This document shows positions 1 to 9,430 of a stretch of 64,000 nucleotides of DNA, piece after piece. The stretch's first letter is position 1; each line of letters starts with the position of its first letter. The DNA is taken from contig JANQMN010000008.1 in assembly GCA_028280065.1 (NCBI GenBank), positions 1-64,000 of the forward strand. Direction: 5' to 3'. The stretch comes from Hahella sp. Lineage in GTDB: Bacteria > Pseudomonadota > Gammaproteobacteria > Pseudomonadales > Oleiphilaceae. A program made the position numbers and the translations under genes. The notes beneath the pieces are model-generated. The model searched no databases and had not been told where the DNA came from. It was given only the letters and a program-made list of their open reading frames with translations.

Positions 1-98
1 TGATCGCGCCGATCGCGATGGAAGAAGGGCTGCGCTTTGCGATCCGTGAAGGTGGCCGAACTGTAGGCGCAGGTGTCGTTGCCAAAATTTTCGAATAA
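1..98 (+). CDS. tuf: Elongation factor Tu, C-terminal end (partial)
   Basis: Only the last 31 codons are present, read in frame to the TAA at 96-98. They give the hallmark EF-Tu C-terminus ([18 protein letters not shown]), part of beta-barrel domain 3. EF-Tu is the GTPase that delivers aminoacyl-tRNA to the ribosome. A tuf copy at the end of the str operon just before rpsJ is the usual gammaproteobacterial arrangement, and a terminator plus a new promoter here separate the two operons. The 5' end lies outside the window. Confidence 0.96.
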   Translation, partial: IAPIAMEEGLRFAIREGGRTVGAGVVAKIFE

Positions 99-117
99 AT
101 CGAAGATTGGTTGAATG

Positions 118-149
118 AAAGGGGGGGCATGGGTGCTCCCCCTTTTTTT
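118..149 (+). terminator. Rho-independent terminator of tuf
   Basis: A G-rich arm at 121-127 pairs with a C-rich arm at 136-142 around a short loop, followed directly by seven T residues (143-149). A-residues at 118-120 mirror the T tract. It sits 20 nt after the tuf stop and should end the str operon transcript. Confidence 0.9.
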
Positions 150-214
150 GTTCTTTTAAATCCTGGAAAAGCGCTTTATTGGATCTGTTATTTAGAATTG
201 TCTAAAAAGTGCTC

Positions 215-243
215 TTGACAGTAGATATGTAGCCACTTAAAAT
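215..243 (+). promoter_or_regulatory. sigma70 promoter of the S10 operon
   Basis: Consensus -35 TTGACA at 215-220, a 17-nt spacer, and -10 TAAAAT at 238-243. The start site would be near 250, giving an rpsJ leader of about 50 nt, much shorter than the roughly 170-nt L4-regulated S10 leader of E. coli. A perfect inverted repeat TTTAGA-ATTG-TCTAAA lies just upstream at 191-206. Confidence 0.85.
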
Positions 244-298
244 GCGGCTCCTTTTTTATGGGTATGGCTAAGTTCGGTCATTGACTCGGAGTAAATAA

Positions 299-610
<312 letters not shown>

Positions 611-669
611 CTAGATCTGCAGATAGGCGCGCAACGCGCTGCTTCGTTAGTGTAACACTAGTAATCGTG

Positions 670-696
670 GCCATAGAGGGTGAAAGCCCCGTGCAC
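670..696 (+). promoter_or_regulatory. 23S rRNA-like element before rplC (candidate L4 autoregulatory site)
   Basis: The 27 nt from 670 to 696 read like helix-20-region 23S rRNA of domain I, with core ATAGAGGGTGAAAGCCCC at 673-690. From memory, the E. coli 23S counterpart has core AUACAGGGUGACAGCCCC, and about five of the 27 positions differ. The element ends two nt before the rplC Shine-Dalgarno (AAGAGGTG, 698-705). Two small hairpins precede it: GCGCG/CGCGC at 627-639 and TAGTG/CACTA at 648-660. Known: L4 binds 23S domain I in this area and regulates the S10 operon by leader mimicry in E. coli. Inferred: L4 (rplD product) may bind here and repress rplC translation. Confidence 0.55.
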
Positions 697-709
697 TAAG
701 AGGTGAAAA

Positions 710-1345
710 ATGGCAATAGGTTTGGTTGGCCGTAAGGCTGGCATGACTCGTGTATTTGAAGCAGACGGAACTTCTGTTCCTGTCACCGTTATTCAAGTCG
801 ACAAAAACGTTATTTCCCAAGTGAAGACCGTTGAACAGGATGGCTATAGTGCCATTCAGATTGCGGCCGGCTCGGTGAAAGCGTCGCACGTCAACAAGCC
901 GTCAGCGGGACACTTTGCTAAAGCAGGTGTCGAAGCTGGTTCGGTTCTTTGTGAATTCCGTTTGGATGCCGACTCCGATCAGTATAAACCGGGTGATGAA
1001 CTCACCGTGGAAATCTTTGAAGCTGGTCAAAAAGTCGATGTCTCCGGACGCTCTAAAGGTAAGGGTTTTGCGGGTGTGGTTAAGCGTTGGAATTTCTCCA
1101 TGCAGGATGCTACACACGGTAACTCATTGTCGCACAGAGCGCCTGGTTCTATTGGTCAGAACCAGTCTCCCGGCCGCGTCTTCAAAGGTAAGAAGATGGC
1201 AGGTCAAATGGGTAACAAAAATGTCACTGTCCAGTCTCTGAAATTAGTCCGCGTGGATCAGGAAAAAGGCCTGTTGCTGATCAAAGGCGCAGTTCCTGGC
1301 GCGACTGGTGCAGACGTTGTTGTTAAGCCTGCAGTAAAAGCGTAA
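710..1345 (+). CDS. rplC: 50S ribosomal protein L3
   Basis: The 211-residue product starts [16 protein letters not shown] and contains the conserved central loop [14 protein letters not shown] and the GKKMAGQMG segment, whose Gln is the usual site of N5-methylation by PrmB. L3 is an early-assembly protein whose extended loop reaches the peptidyl transferase centre. The ATG at 710 follows AAGAGGTG. rplD follows after 12 nt. The 23S-like element just upstream could couple its translation to free ribosomal protein. Confidence 0.98.
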   Translation: MAIGLVGRKAGMTRVFEADGTSVPVTVIQVDKNVISQVKTVEQDGYSAIQIAAGSVKASHVNKPSAGHFAKAGVEAGSVLCEFRLDADSDQYKPGDELTVEIFEAGQKVDVSGRSKGKGFAGVVKRWNFSMQDATHGNSLSHRAPGSIGQNQSPGRVFKGKKMAGQMGNKNVTVQSLKLVRVDQEKGLLLIKGAVPGATGADVVVKPAVKA

Positions 1346-1357
1346 GAGGGGTTGGAG

Positions 1358-1960
1358 ATGGAATTATCAGTAAACGGTGCAGGTACGGTTTCGGTATCTG
1401 ACGTTGCCTTTGCACGAGAGTTTAATGAAGCTCTGGTGCACCAAGTCGTTACCGCCTACATGGCAGGCGCGCGTCAAGGTTCCAAGGCGCAAAAGAGTCG
1501 CTCTCAAGTACGTGGCGGCGGCAAGAAGCCATGGCGTCAAAAAGGTACCGGGCGGGCGCGCGCCGGTACTATTCGCAGTCCTATCTGGCGTGGCGGCGGC
1601 GCTACTTTTGCCGCGACTCCTCGGGACTACTCGCAAAAAATTAATAAAAAGATGTTTCGTGCAGCCATGCAGGCCATTCTATCTGAGCTGGTTCGGCAGG
1701 AGCGTCTTGTTGTTGTAGAAGAAATGTCCGTTGATGCGCCAAAAACCAAAGTGTTTAACGCTAAATTGAATGGCTTGGGTTTAAGTAATGCGCTGATCGT
1801 AGCAGAAGAAGTGGATCAAAATTTGTATCTGGCTTCGCGCAATATACCTAATGTGGCGGTTTGCGATGCGACCGGGATTGATCCTTTGAGTTTGATTACT
1901 CATGAAAAGGTGGTGGTAACGGTGCCAGCTCTTAAGAAAATAGAGGAGATGTTGGGATGA
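1358..1960 (+). CDS. rplD: 50S ribosomal protein L4
   Basis: This 200-residue protein has the long conserved loop around residues 45-95, with [18 protein letters not shown], that lines the exit tunnel, and a C-terminal half with NALIVAEE and [11 protein letters not shown] chose ATG 1358, preceded by a GGAG site, over an in-frame TTG at 1352. In E. coli L4 also represses its own operon by leader binding. Here the candidate binding site is between rpsJ and rplC rather than in a long leader. The last four bases overlap rplW (ATGA). Confidence 0.97.
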   Translation: MELSVNGAGTVSVSDVAFAREFNEALVHQVVTAYMAGARQGSKAQKSRSQVRGGGKKPWRQKGTGRARAGTIRSPIWRGGGATFAATPRDYSQKINKKMFRAAMQAILSELVRQERLVVVEEMSVDAPKTKVFNAKLNGLGLSNALIVAEEVDQNLYLASRNIPNVAVCDATGIDPLSLITHEKVVVTVPALKKIEEMLG

Positions 1961-2253
1961 GCCAGGAAAGACTTTTTAAGGTTTTGCTTGGGCCGCACAT
2001 TTCGGAGAAGGCCACCAGGGCAACCGAACTTAACAATCAGGTTGTATTCAAAGTGGCGCCGGATGCTAGCAAACCGGAAATCAAAAAGGCGGTTGAGTCT
2101 CTGTTTGACGTGAAGGTTGAGGCAGTGCAGGTGGTAAACATTAAAGGCAAAACCAAGCGCACCATTCGTGGTCTTGGTAAGCGCAAAGATGTGCGTAAAG
2201 CCTATGTTCGCCTGGCTCCGGGTCAAACGATTGATTTGGTTGATGTGGAGTAG
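1957..2253 (+). CDS. rplW: 50S ribosomal protein L23
   Basis: The 98-residue product has the L23 core [11 protein letters not shown] near the N-terminus and [20 protein letters not shown] in the second half. L23 lies at the tunnel exit and is the docking site for trigger factor and SRP. It overlaps the rplD stop by four bases (ATGA), consistent with translational coupling. rplB follows after 11 nt. Confidence 0.97.
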   Translation: MSQERLFKVLLGPHISEKATRATELNNQVVFKVAPDASKPEIKKAVESLFDVKVEAVQVVNIKGKTKRTIRGLGKRKDVRKAYVRLAPGQTIDLVDVE

Positions 2254-2264
2254 GGAGAAAGAAT

Positions 2265-3089
2265 ATGGCTGTTAATAATGTAAAACCAACCTCTGCCGGA
2301 CGCCGGCATGTGGTAGCGGTAAGCAACCCGGAACTCCACAAAGGCAAGCCACTATCTTCTTTGACGGAGAGTAAGCACAAGCGTGGCGGTCGAAATAATA
2401 CCGGTCGCATTACCGTGCGCCACCAGGGTGGCGGACACAAGAAGCAATATCGAGTGGTTGATTTCAAGCGCAACAAAGATGGTGTTCCTGCGGTCGTGGA
2501 GCGTCTTGAATATGATCCAAACCGGTCGGCGCATATCGCGCTGTTGAAGTATGCCGACGGTGAGAGGCGCTATATCATTGCGCCGAAAGGCTTGAAGACT
2601 GGAGATCCGGTGTTGTCCGGAATTGATGCTCCGATCAAGACGGGAAGCTGTTTGCCGCTACGTAATATCCCTGTCGGATCCTATGTGCATTGTATTGAAT
2701 TGAAGCCAGGACGTGGCGCGCAAATGGTGCGAAGTGCCGGAGGAACAGCACAGCTGGTTGCTCGTGAAGGCGCTTATGTAACGTTGCGTTTACGTTCCGG
2801 AGAGATGCGTAAAGTATTGGCCGAGTGTCGTGCCACTTTGGGTGAAGTTTCCAATAGTGAGCACAGTTTGAGAATGCTTGGTAAAGCCGGTGCAAGTCGC
2901 TGGAGAGGTGTTCGCCCGACCGTTCGCGGTACCGTGATGAACCCTGTTGACCACCCGCATGGTGGTGGTGAAGGTCGTAACTTCGGTAAGCACCCGGTTA
3001 CGCCCTGGGGTGTTCCTACGAAAGGTTATAAAACTCGTAAGAACAAGCGTACAGACAAGATGATCGTGCGTCGTCGCAAAGGTAAATAA
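2265..3089 (+). CDS. rplB: 50S ribosomal protein L2
   Basis: At 274 residues this is full-length L2. The RNA-binding OB-fold and SH3-like domains span about residues 40-200. The C-terminal [14 protein letters not shown] stretch carries the conserved His implicated in peptidyl transferase centre architecture, and the tail is strongly basic. L2 is a primary 23S-binding protein needed for subunit association. The ATG is preceded by GGGAGAAAG. It sits between rplW and rpsS in canonical S10 order. Confidence 0.98.
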   Translation: MAVNNVKPTSAGRRHVVAVSNPELHKGKPLSSLTESKHKRGGRNNTGRITVRHQGGGHKKQYRVVDFKRNKDGVPAVVERLEYDPNRSAHIALLKYADGERRYIIAPKGLKTGDPVLSGIDAPIKTGSCLPLRNIPVGSYVHCIELKPGRGAQMVRSAGGTAQLVAREGAYVTLRLRSGEMRKVLAECRATLGEVSNSEHSLRMLGKAGASRWRGVRPTVRGTVMNPVDHPHGGGEGRNFGKHPVTPWGVPTKGYKTRKNKRTDKMIVRRRKGK

Positions 3090-3100
3090 GGGGGTCACTC

Positions 3101-3376
3101 GTGCCACGTTCTCTAAAGAAAGGACCATTTATAGACTTGCATCTTCTTAAGAAAGTAGAAGTTGCGGTTGAAAAAAGTGATAAGAAGCCAATTAAGACCT
3201 GGTCGCGTCGTTCGACCATCTTTCCTGAAATGGTTGGCTTGACTATCGCAATACATAACGGCCGCCAACATGTTCCTGTGTACATCACAGAAGACATGGT
3301 GGGGCATAAGTTAGGCGAATTTGCAGCCACCAGGACTTATCGCGGTCACGCTGCAGACAAAAAAGCTAAACGCTAA
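3101..3376 (+). CDS. rpsS: 30S ribosomal protein S19
   Basis: This 91-residue protein begins [11 protein letters not shown] after a GTG initiator at 3101, the only sensible start because the family begins with exactly this motif. The central [14 protein letters not shown] and the terminal [12 protein letters not shown] are also diagnostic. S19 sits in the 30S head and contacts S13 and 16S rRNA. An AAGGGGG-type site precedes the GTG. It lies 11 nt after rplB. Confidence 0.97.
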   Translation: MPRSLKKGPFIDLHLLKKVEVAVEKSDKKPIKTWSRRSTIFPEMVGLTIAIHNGRQHVPVYITEDMVGHKLGEFAATRTYRGHAADKKAKR

Positions 3377-3388
3377 GAGGTAATAGAG

Positions 3389-3718
3389 ATGTCAGTAGCA
3401 GCAAAATTGACTGGTGCTCGCTTATCTGCTCAGAAAGCACGTTTAGTTGCAGATCAAGTGCGCGGTAAGCCAGTGGAAGAGGCTTTGGATACTCTGACTT
3501 TTAGTCCGAAAAAGGCCGCCCAGATTATGAAAAAAGTATTGGAGTCTGCAATTGCCAATGCTGAACATAATGAAGGTCTGGACGTTGATGAGTTGATAGT
3601 TGCGTCAGTACAGGTGGACGAAGGTCCTACCATGAAACGGATCAGACCACGGGCGAAAGGCCGGGCGGATCGTATTTTCAAACGCACTTGCCATATCACC
3701 ATCAAGGTAGCCGAGTAG
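3389..3718 (+). CDS. rplV: 50S ribosomal protein L22
   Basis: The 109-residue protein has [15 protein letters not shown] near the N-terminus, AIANAEHN in the middle and the basic [13 protein letters not shown] extension, which forms the beta-hairpin lining the exit tunnel; macrolide-resistance changes map to this hairpin in other bacteria. The hairpin appears intact. RBS AAGAGG lies ahead of ATG 3389. It is part of the S10 operon. Confidence 0.97.
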   Translation: MSVAAKLTGARLSAQKARLVADQVRGKPVEEALDTLTFSPKKAAQIMKKVLESAIANAEHNEGLDVDELIVASVQVDEGPTMKRIRPRAKGRADRIFKRTCHITIKVAE

Positions 3719-3727
3719 GAGTAAGAC

Positions 3728-4411
3728 ATGGGTCAGAAGGTAAATCCAGTCGGTATCCGGCTGGGCATTGTAAAAGATCATAATTCAGTCTGGTATGCAG
3801 ACAAGAAAGACTATTCCAGCAACTTGCTCACCGATATCAAGGTGCGTGAGTATTTAATGGAGAAGCTGGAAAAAGCATCTGTCAGTAAAATCGTGATTGA
3901 GCGTCCGGCACAAAACGCAAAAATCACAATCCATACGGCCCGCCCCGGTATCGTCATCGGTAAGAAGGGTGAGGACGTTGACAAGTTGCGTAAAGAAATC
4001 GGCGATATGATGGGCGTTCCTGTGCATATCAATATCGAAGAGATTCGCAAACCAGACCTTGATGCCAAGCTCGTTGCAGCAGGCGTAGCCAGTCAGCTGG
4101 AGCGTCGCGTAATGTTTCGCCGCGCCATGAAGCGGGCGGTACAGAACGCCATGCGGCAGGGCGCCAAGGGCATCAAAATTCAGGTAAGCGGGCGTCTCGG
4201 CGGTGCTGAGATTGCGCGTAGCGAATGGTATCGTGAAGGCCGCGTACCACTGCATACCTTGCGTGCGGATATTGATTATGCAACGCATGAGGCGAATACC
4301 ACTTATGGTGTTATTGGCGTCAAGGTGTGGATCTTCAAAGGCGAAATTCTGGGCGGTATCGAACAGGTTCGTGCCGAGAAGAAAGCGGCTAAGAAAAAAG
4401 CTACTAAGTAG
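3728..4411 (+). CDS. rpsC: 30S ribosomal protein S3
   Basis: This 227-residue S3 starts [15 protein letters not shown] type II KH domain with the loop [11 protein letters not shown] lies at about residues 75-90. The C-terminal domain contains [15 protein letters not shown] and [15 protein letters not shown]. The Lys/Ala-rich tail ([10 protein letters not shown]) is typical. S3 lies at the mRNA entry site and contributes to ribosomal helicase activity. It sits 9 nt after rplV. Confidence 0.98.
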   Translation: MGQKVNPVGIRLGIVKDHNSVWYADKKDYSSNLLTDIKVREYLMEKLEKASVSKIVIERPAQNAKITIHTARPGIVIGKKGEDVDKLRKEIGDMMGVPVHINIEEIRKPDLDAKLVAAGVASQLERRVMFRRAMKRAVQNAMRQGAKGIKIQVSGRLGGAEIARSEWYREGRVPLHTLRADIDYATHEANTTYGVIGVKVWIFKGEILGGIEQVRAEKKAAKKKATK

Positions 4412-4422
4412 GGAGCGCCGAG

Positions 4423-4836
4423 ATGTTGCAACCAAAACGTACAAAATTCCGCAAGCTGCATAAGGGGCGTAATACCGGCCTGGCACAGCGCGGTAACAAA
4501 GTGAGCTTTGGCGAGTTTGGTCTTAAAGCGACTGGCAGAGGAAGAATCACTGCCCGTCAAATCGAGGCTGCTCGTCGAACGATGACACGCCGTATCAAGC
4601 GTGGCGGTAAGATCTGGATTCGCATTTTTCCGGACAAGCCTATTACCAGCAAGCCCCTGGAAGTCCGGATGGGTAAAGGTAAGGGGCCGGTAGAATACTG
4701 GGTTGCGGAAATCCAGCCTGGCCGCGTTTTATATGAGATGGAAGGGGTTAGCGAAGAATTGGCGCGTGAGGCATTTACCTTGGCTGCGGCTAAATTGCCA
4801 ATTTCGACCACTTTTGTTACCAGAACGGTGATGTAA
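4423..4836 (+). CDS. rplP: 50S ribosomal protein L16
   Basis: At 137 residues, starting [17 protein letters not shown], this matches L16 exactly. [14 protein letters not shown] and [22 protein letters not shown] are the conserved tRNA-proximal segments; the Arg in this part (Arg81 in E. coli) is the target of the oxygenase YcfD/RoxA. L16 contacts the A-site tRNA elbow and 5S rRNA region. The stop codon abuts the rpmC ATG with no gap. Confidence 0.97.
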   Translation: MLQPKRTKFRKLHKGRNTGLAQRGNKVSFGEFGLKATGRGRITARQIEAARRTMTRRIKRGGKIWIRIFPDKPITSKPLEVRMGKGKGPVEYWVAEIQPGRVLYEMEGVSEELAREAFTLAAAKLPISTTFVTRTVM

Positions 4837-5028
4837 ATGAAAGCTGCGGAATTAAAATCGAAAACGACTGACGAGCTTCAAACCGAGCTGGTCGATTTGT
4901 TGAAAGAACAGTTTAACTTGCGGATGCGCAAAGCTACCGGCCAGTTAAATCAAACTCATTTATTGAAAAATGTTCGTCGCGACATCGCGCGGGTGAAAAC
5001 CATTTTAAATGAGAAGGCAGGTAATTAA
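4837..5028 (+). CDS. rpmC: 50S ribosomal protein L29
   Basis: A 63-residue, two-helix protein with the family motif [15 protein letters not shown] followed by [12 protein letters not shown]29 binds near the tunnel exit beside L23. Its ATG immediately follows the rplP stop, so reinitiation or coupled translation is likely. Confidence 0.96.
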   Translation: MKAAELKSKTTDELQTELVDLLKEQFNLRMRKATGQLNQTHLLKNVRRDIARVKTILNEKAGN

Positions 5029-5029
5029 G

Positions 5030-5296
5030 ATGAGCGCGTCAGAAAAAACAGTACGTACGGAAACCGGCCGTGTTGTCAGCGACAAGATGGATAAGTCCAT
5101 TGTCGTCATGATCGAGCGCCGCGTTAAGCACCCGTTATATGGCAAATATGTTAAGCGTTCAACCAAACTTCAGGCGCATGATGAAACGAATGAGTGCAAT
5201 ATCGGGGATCTGGTCACTATCCAGGAATCCCGGCCTTATTCAAAAAACAAGTCGTGGAAGCTGGTGAAAGTTGTTGAGCGTGCCGTTCGGGTCTAA
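5030..5296 (+). CDS. rpsQ: 30S ribosomal protein S17
   Basis: The 88-residue OB-fold protein contains [20 protein letters not shown] and [11 protein letters not shown], followed by the [13 protein letters not shown] end. S17 is a primary 16S-binding protein of the 30S body. I chose ATG 5030, two nt after the rpmC stop; an upstream in-frame ATG at 5009 lies inside rpmC and would add seven non-family residues. It is the last gene of the S10 block. Confidence 0.96.
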   Translation: MSASEKTVRTETGRVVSDKMDKSIVVMIERRVKHPLYGKYVKRSTKLQAHDETNECNIGDLVTIQESRPYSKNKSWKLVKVVERAVRV

Positions 5297-5335
5297 TCAA
5301 GCAACGAATTATTCGCTGGAAATTGGAGATAACCG

Positions 5336-5704
5336 ATGATTCAGACACAAACCGTGCTTGATGTGGCCGACAACAGCGGCGCACGTCGAGTGATGTGTAT
5401 AAAGGTACTGGGTGGCTCCCATCGCAGATATGCCGGAATCGGCGACATCATTAAGGTGTCAGTGAAGGAAGCTATTCCCAGAGGAAAAGTAAAGAAAGGT
5501 CAGGTGCTAAATGCCGTCGTCGTTCGAACCCGTAAGGGTGTGCGTCGTCAGGATGGCTCCCTGATCAAGTTCGACGGCAATGCAGCGGTATTGCTGAACA
5601 ATAGCGAGCAGCCGATTGGTACTCGTATTTTCGGTCCGGTAACCCGTGAGCTGCGCAGTGAAAAGTTTATGAAAATTATTTCACTGGCACCGGAAGTATT
5701 GTAG
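5336..5704 (+). CDS. rplN: 50S ribosomal protein L14
   Basis: At 122 residues and starting [27 protein letters not shown], split here at the conserved DNSGAR core, it is standard L14. The C-terminus reads [17 protein letters not shown]14 forms intersubunit bridge B5 and is the RsfS silencing-factor site. It opens the spc block. The 39-nt gap before it shows a good ribosome binding site (TTGGAGAT), but I could not identify a separate promoter. Confidence 0.97.
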   Translation: MIQTQTVLDVADNSGARRVMCIKVLGGSHRRYAGIGDIIKVSVKEAIPRGKVKKGQVLNAVVVRTRKGVRRQDGSLIKFDGNAAVLLNNSEQPIGTRIFGPVTRELRSEKFMKIISLAPEVL

Positions 5705-5717
5705 GAGTCAGGCCGAT

Positions 5718-6035
5718 ATGAACAAAATCAGAAAAGACGATGAAGTCCTGGTAATCGCAGGACGAGATAAAGGGAAGCGCGGCAAAGTCTTGCGTGTTGA
5801 TAGCGACGGACGTTTGATTGTCTCCGGGATTAACATGATCAAGCGCCACACCAAGCCTAATCCTATGTTGGGAACTTCTGGCGGGATCGTGGAGAAGGAA
5901 GCGCCGATTCAGGCTTCCAATGTTGCTATTTTCAACCCTGCAACTAACAAAGCTGATCGCGTCGGTTTCAAAATTCTTGAAGACGGAAAGAAAGTTCGGA
6001 TCTTCAAGTCCAACAACGAAACTGTCGATCGCTAG
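5718..6035 (+). CDS. rplX: 50S ribosomal protein L24
   Basis: The 105-residue protein has the N-terminal KOW motif [17 protein letters not shown] and the conserved [19 protein letters not shown] segment. L24 is one of the two assembly initiator proteins of the large subunit and binds 23S domain I. It sits between rplN and rplE in the classic spc order. Confidence 0.97.
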   Translation: MNKIRKDDEVLVIAGRDKGKRGKVLRVDSDGRLIVSGINMIKRHTKPNPMLGTSGGIVEKEAPIQASNVAIFNPATNKADRVGFKILEDGKKVRIFKSNNETVDR

Positions 6036-6047
6036 GGGTGGTAAAAG

Positions 6048-6587
6048 ATGTCTAGATATAGAGAGTTATATCAAAAAGAAGTTGTCCCATCGCTGATGAA
6101 GGAGTTTTCTTACAAAAGCGTGATGCAGGTTCCTCGAATCGAAAAGATCACCCTTAACATGGGTGTAGGCGAAGCGCTAGGCGATAAGAAGCAAATTGAC
6201 GCTGCAGTAGCGGATTTGGAAGCGATTGCCGGGCAAAAGGCGATGGTCACCAAAGCCCGTAAATCTGTTGCCGGTTTTAAAATTCGGCAGGGGTTTCCGA
6301 TCGGCTGTAAAGTGACCTTGCGCGGCGAAAGAATGTGGGAGTTTTTTGAGCGGTTGGTAGACATTGCGTTACCGCGGGTTCGTGACTTTCGGGGAGTGAA
6401 CGGCAGATCGTTTGATGGTCGCGGTAACTACTCCATGGGTGTCAAGGAACAGATCATTTTCCCAGAGATTGATTACGACAAGATTGATCGCGTTCGCGGG
6501 ATGGATATCACCATTACGACGTCCGCTGACTCTGATGAAGAAGGGAAAGCGCTCTTGGGCGCGTTTAACTTCCCATTCCGAAAGTAA
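6048..6587 (+). CDS. rplE: 50S ribosomal protein L5
   Basis: This 179-residue L5 carries [34 protein letters not shown] and [19 protein letters not shown]5 binds 5S rRNA and forms the central protuberance, contacting the P-site tRNA. In E. coli, S8 represses the spc operon by binding mRNA at the rplE start. I did not recognise a clear S8-site mimic at 6020-6060 here. Confidence 0.97.
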   Translation: MSRYRELYQKEVVPSLMKEFSYKSVMQVPRIEKITLNMGVGEALGDKKQIDAAVADLEAIAGQKAMVTKARKSVAGFKIRQGFPIGCKVTLRGERMWEFFERLVDIALPRVRDFRGVNGRSFDGRGNYSMGVKEQIIFPEIDYDKIDRVRGMDITITTSADSDEEGKALLGAFNFPFRK

Positions 6588-6598
6588 GGTGAGACGAA

Positions 6599-6904
6599 AT
6601 GGCTAAAATTGGAATGAAAAATCGCGAACTGAAACGCGAAAAAACAGTTGCCAAATATGCTGAAAAACGTGCTGCGTTAAAAGCGGTTATTAAAAGCGCT
6701 ACGGCAACTGAAGAGGAAAAGTGGGAAGCTCAAGTGGCTCTGCAGAAGCTGCCACGGGACGCTAGCCCGAGTCGATTGCGCAACCGCTGCCAGGTAACTG
6801 GCCGTCCACATGCCGTGCTTCGCAAGTTTCGTTTGTCGCGCATCAAATTGCGCGAAGCGATGATGCGCGGCGATGTGCCAGGGCTGAAAAAAGCCAGTTG
6901 GTAA
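6599..6904 (+). CDS. rpsN: 30S ribosomal protein S14
   Basis: The 101-residue long form of S14 ends [24 protein letters not shown] (conserved part [15 protein letters not shown]). It lacks the two CxxC pairs of the short zinc-binding form; the corresponding place reads [14 protein letters not shown]. It is therefore the zinc-independent (C-minus) type usual in gammaproteobacteria. S14 belongs to the 30S head. An unusually long gap of 93 nt follows before rpsH. Confidence 0.97.
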   Translation: MAKIGMKNRELKREKTVAKYAEKRAALKAVIKSATATEEEKWEAQVALQKLPRDASPSRLRNRCQVTGRPHAVLRKFRLSRIKLREAMMRGDVPGLKKASW

Positions 6905-6997
6905 CGGCTGTTGCGTTGGTAAGCTCACCAGGTTGAAGAAAAATCAGAGTTAGGCAACGCTGGTGCGCTGCACAACTAAAAAGTTTGGAGTATTTAC

Positions 6998-7390
6998 ATG
7001 AGTATGCAAGATCCTTTGGCGGATATGTTCACCCGTATCCGCAATGCTCAGATGTCCGAGAAAGCCACTGTTACCATGCCTTCATCCAAGGTAAAAGTAT
7101 CGGTTGCTGAGGTGCTGAAGAGCGAAGGTTATATCGCCGGCTACGCGGTCAACGAAGGAGCCAAGCCTGAGCTGGAAGTCGAGCTCAAGTATTTTGAAGG
7201 TCGGCCGGTCATCGAAAAGATCAGCCGTTACAGCCGACCAGGTCTGCGCCAGTACAAAAGCGCTACCGAACTGCCAAAAGTGAATGGCGGCTTGGGTGTT
7301 GCCATTGTGTCAACATCCAAGGGCGTTATGACTGACCGTGCCGCACGCCAAGCCGGCGTCGGCGGTGAAGTTATCTGCACCGTGTTCTAG
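6998..7390 (+). CDS. rpsH: 30S ribosomal protein S8
   Basis: This 130-residue protein starts [18 protein letters not shown] and ends [19 protein letters not shown], both S8 hallmarks. S8 binds helix 21 of 16S rRNA and is the spc operon autorepressor in E. coli. The 93-nt gap upstream (6905-6997) can form a long-range stem GCGTTG (6913-6918)/CAACGC (6955-6960); whether S8 binds there is unknown. RBS TTGGAG precedes ATG 6998. Confidence 0.97.
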   Translation: MSMQDPLADMFTRIRNAQMSEKATVTMPSSKVKVSVAEVLKSEGYIAGYAVNEGAKPELEVELKYFEGRPVIEKISRYSRPGLRQYKSATELPKVNGGLGVAIVSTSKGVMTDRAARQAGVGGEVICTVF

Positions 7391-7398
7391 GAGGAAAA

Positions 7399-7932
7399 AT
7401 GTCTAGGGTCGCTAAAAATCCAGTACAAATTCCTGCCGGTGTCGAAGTTAAGTTGAATGGTCAGGAAGTTAACGTAAAAGGTTCCAAGGGCGCGATGTCC
7501 TTGGATGTGCATGGTTCTGTCGAAGTCAAGCAGGACGGTGGACAATTAACGTTTGCTGCACGTGAAAAGTCCAAGCAATCCGTTGCCTTGGCAGGCACTA
7601 CGCGAGCATTGGTCAATAACATGGTCGTTGGCGTTAGCAACGGCTTTGAAAAGAAGCTCGAACTTAAAGGTGTCGGTTATCGTGCCCAGGCACAAGGCAA
7701 AGTGCTAAATCTTACTTTAGGATTTTCACATCCGGTAGCCTACAACTTACCGGAAGGCGTGACCGCTGAAACGCCATCACAGACCGAAATTACGATCCGT
7801 GGTGTCGACAAGCAGAAGGTCGGTCAGGTTGCGGCTGAAATTCGCAACTTCAGACCACCCGAGCCTTACAAGGGTAAAGGGGTTCGCTATGTCGGCGAGC
7901 ATGTTCGTGTTAAAGAAGCTAAGAAGAAGTAG
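7399..7932 (+). CDS. rplF: 50S ribosomal protein L6
   Basis: A 177-residue protein with two alpha/beta repeats; diagnostic segments are [23 protein letters not shown] and the C-terminal [18 protein letters not shown]6 sits near the factor-binding site and sarcin-ricin loop. RBS GGAGG is nine nt before the ATG. It follows rpsH by 8 nt. Confidence 0.97.
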   Translation: MSRVAKNPVQIPAGVEVKLNGQEVNVKGSKGAMSLDVHGSVEVKQDGGQLTFAAREKSKQSVALAGTTRALVNNMVVGVSNGFEKKLELKGVGYRAQAQGKVLNLTLGFSHPVAYNLPEGVTAETPSQTEITIRGVDKQKVGQVAAEIRNFRPPEPYKGKGVRYVGEHVRVKEAKKK

Positions 7933-7941
7933 GGCGCGGTT

Positions 7942-8292
7942 ATGAATGAGAAGAAAGTATCTCGTTTGCGTCGGGCGAAAAAGTCCCGTTTAAAAATACG
8001 TGAACTCAATGCAAATCGTCTGTGCATTAACCGCACTCCCAGGCATATTTATGCGCAGGTATTAACTCCTGACGGCAGCCAGGTACTTGCTGCTGCGTCA
8101 ACTCTTGATAAAGAGCTACGCGAAGGAGCTACCGGAAACGTTGAAGCGGCTGGTAAAGTCGGCGCGCTGATTGCGGAACGCGCCAAGGCGGCTGGAGTAA
8201 CCAAGGTTGCTTTTGATCGCTCTGGGTTCAGATATCATGGCCGTGTAAAAGCATTAGCGGATGCTGCGCGGGAAAACGGACTCGAGTTTTAA
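7942..8292 (+). CDS. rplR: 50S ribosomal protein L18
   Basis: This 116-residue protein has a basic N-terminus, [16 protein letters not shown] in the middle and [24 protein letters not shown] split across the C-terminus. L18 binds 5S rRNA with L5 in the central protuberance. Standard spc position between rplF and rpsE. Confidence 0.97.
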   Translation: MNEKKVSRLRRAKKSRLKIRELNANRLCINRTPRHIYAQVLTPDGSQVLAAASTLDKELREGATGNVEAAGKVGALIAERAKAAGVTKVAFDRSGFRYHGRVKALADAARENGLEF

Positions 8293-8304
8293 GAGGTGGA
8301 AAAA

Positions 8305-8805
8305 ATGGCAAATAACGAGCAGAAGGGATCTGATCTCCAGGAAAAGCTTGTTCAAGTCAACCGCGTGGCCAAGGTTGTAAAAGGTGGACGTATTTTTGGT
8401 TTTACCGCATTGACCGTTGTTGGCGACGGTAACGGTAAGGTCGGATTTGGCCGCGGCAAGGCCCGTGAAGTTCCGGTCGCTATCCAAAAGGCAATGGACT
8501 CCGCACGCAAGAATATGATTACCGTTCCTCTGAGCGGTACGACCTTGCAGTATCCCATTAAGGCCCGTCATGGATCGTCCAACGTGTTCATGCAACCTGC
8601 TTCTGAAGGTACCGGTATTATTGCCGGCGGTGCAATGCGCGCTGTGTTGGAAGTGGCTGGTGTGCAGAACGTTTTGGCGAAGTGTTATGGCTCAACCAAT
8701 CCGGTGAATGTAGTCAGAGCGACTTTCGAAGGTCTGAAGGCGATGCAATCGCCGGATGATATAGCTGCGAAGCGTGGCAAGACCGTTGAAGATATTTTGG
8801 AGTAA
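8305..8805 (+). CDS. rpsE: 30S ribosomal protein S5
   Basis: The 166-residue product contains the double-stranded-RNA-binding S5 motif [20 protein letters not shown] and the loop [14 protein letters not shown], known for accuracy (ram) and spectinomycin mutations in other bacteria; no obvious alteration stands out. ATG 8305 with RBS AAGAGGTGG is preferred over the in-frame GTG at 8296, which overlaps that RBS. Confidence 0.97.
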   Translation: MANNEQKGSDLQEKLVQVNRVAKVVKGGRIFGFTALTVVGDGNGKVGFGRGKAREVPVAIQKAMDSARKNMITVPLSGTTLQYPIKARHGSSNVFMQPASEGTGIIAGGAMRAVLEVAGVQNVLAKCYGSTNPVNVVRATFEGLKAMQSPDDIAAKRGKTVEDILE

Positions 8806-8808
8806 GTC

Positions 8809-8994
8809 ATGGCAGATAAAATCCTGAAAGTGACTTTGGTAAAAAGTACGATCGGTACCTTGCCCAAGCACAAAGACTGTGTCCGAGGACTCGGTTTGCG
8901 CAAAATTAATCACACCGTTGAAGTGGAAGATACTCCAGCGGTTCGTGGCATGATAAACAAAGTGAACTACCTGCTGAAGGTTGAGGGAGTTTAA
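8809..8994 (+). CDS. rpmD: 50S ribosomal protein L30
   Basis: A 61-residue protein with [21 protein letters not shown] and the C-terminal [16 protein letters not shown], both typical of bacterial L30. It starts three nt after the rpsE stop and ends one nt before rplO, so the three genes are probably translated as a coupled set. Confidence 0.96.
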   Translation: MADKILKVTLVKSTIGTLPKHKDCVRGLGLRKINHTVEVEDTPAVRGMINKVNYLLKVEGV

Positions 8995-8995
8995 C

Positions 8996-9430
8996 ATGGA
9001 ACTCAATACGCTGAAGCCCGGAGCGGGTTCGAAGCAGGCGGCTAAGCGCGTCGGTCGAGGAATCGGCAGTGGCCTTGGTAAAACCTGCGGACGTGGCCAC
9101 AAGGGTATCAAATCGCGTTCCGGCGGTGGAGCCAAGCCAGGATTTGAAGGCGGTCAGCAACCATTGCAGCGTCGTCTTCCGAAGTTTGGTTTTACTTCTC
9201 GCGTAGGACGCTTTTCTGAAGAAGTAAGGCTGAATGAAATCGACGGTCTTGGAACTGATCTGATTGATTTGGCTGCGTTAAAGGCGGCGAACATCGTCGG
9301 TGCGCGCGCTAAAACCGTGAAAGTGATACTTTCCGGTGAAATTACGAAAGCTGTTACTGTTAAAGGTCTCAAGATTACCAAAGGCGCGAAAGAAGCTATT
9401 CTGGCCGCCGGCGGTAAAGTCGAGGAGTAA
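8996..9430 (+). CDS. rplO: 50S ribosomal protein L15
   Basis: The 144-residue product begins [13 protein letters not shown] and has the glycine/arginine-rich N-terminal extension [20 protein letters not shown] that threads into 23S rRNA, then [13 protein letters not shown] chose ATG 8996 over an in-frame TTG at 8981 inside rpmD. The secY ATG follows without a gap. Confidence 0.97.
   Translation: MELNTLKPGAGSKQAAKRVGRGIGSGLGKTCGRGHKGIKSRSGGGAKPGFEGGQQPLQRRLPKFGFTSRVGRFSEEVRLNEIDGLGTDLIDLAALKAANIVGARAKTVKVILSGEITKAVTVKGLKITKGAKEAILAAGGKVEE

Noticed and set aside
1352-1357. In-frame TTG start upstream of rplD
   Set aside because: It falls in the Shine-Dalgarno stretch; family alignments begin at the ATG at 1358.
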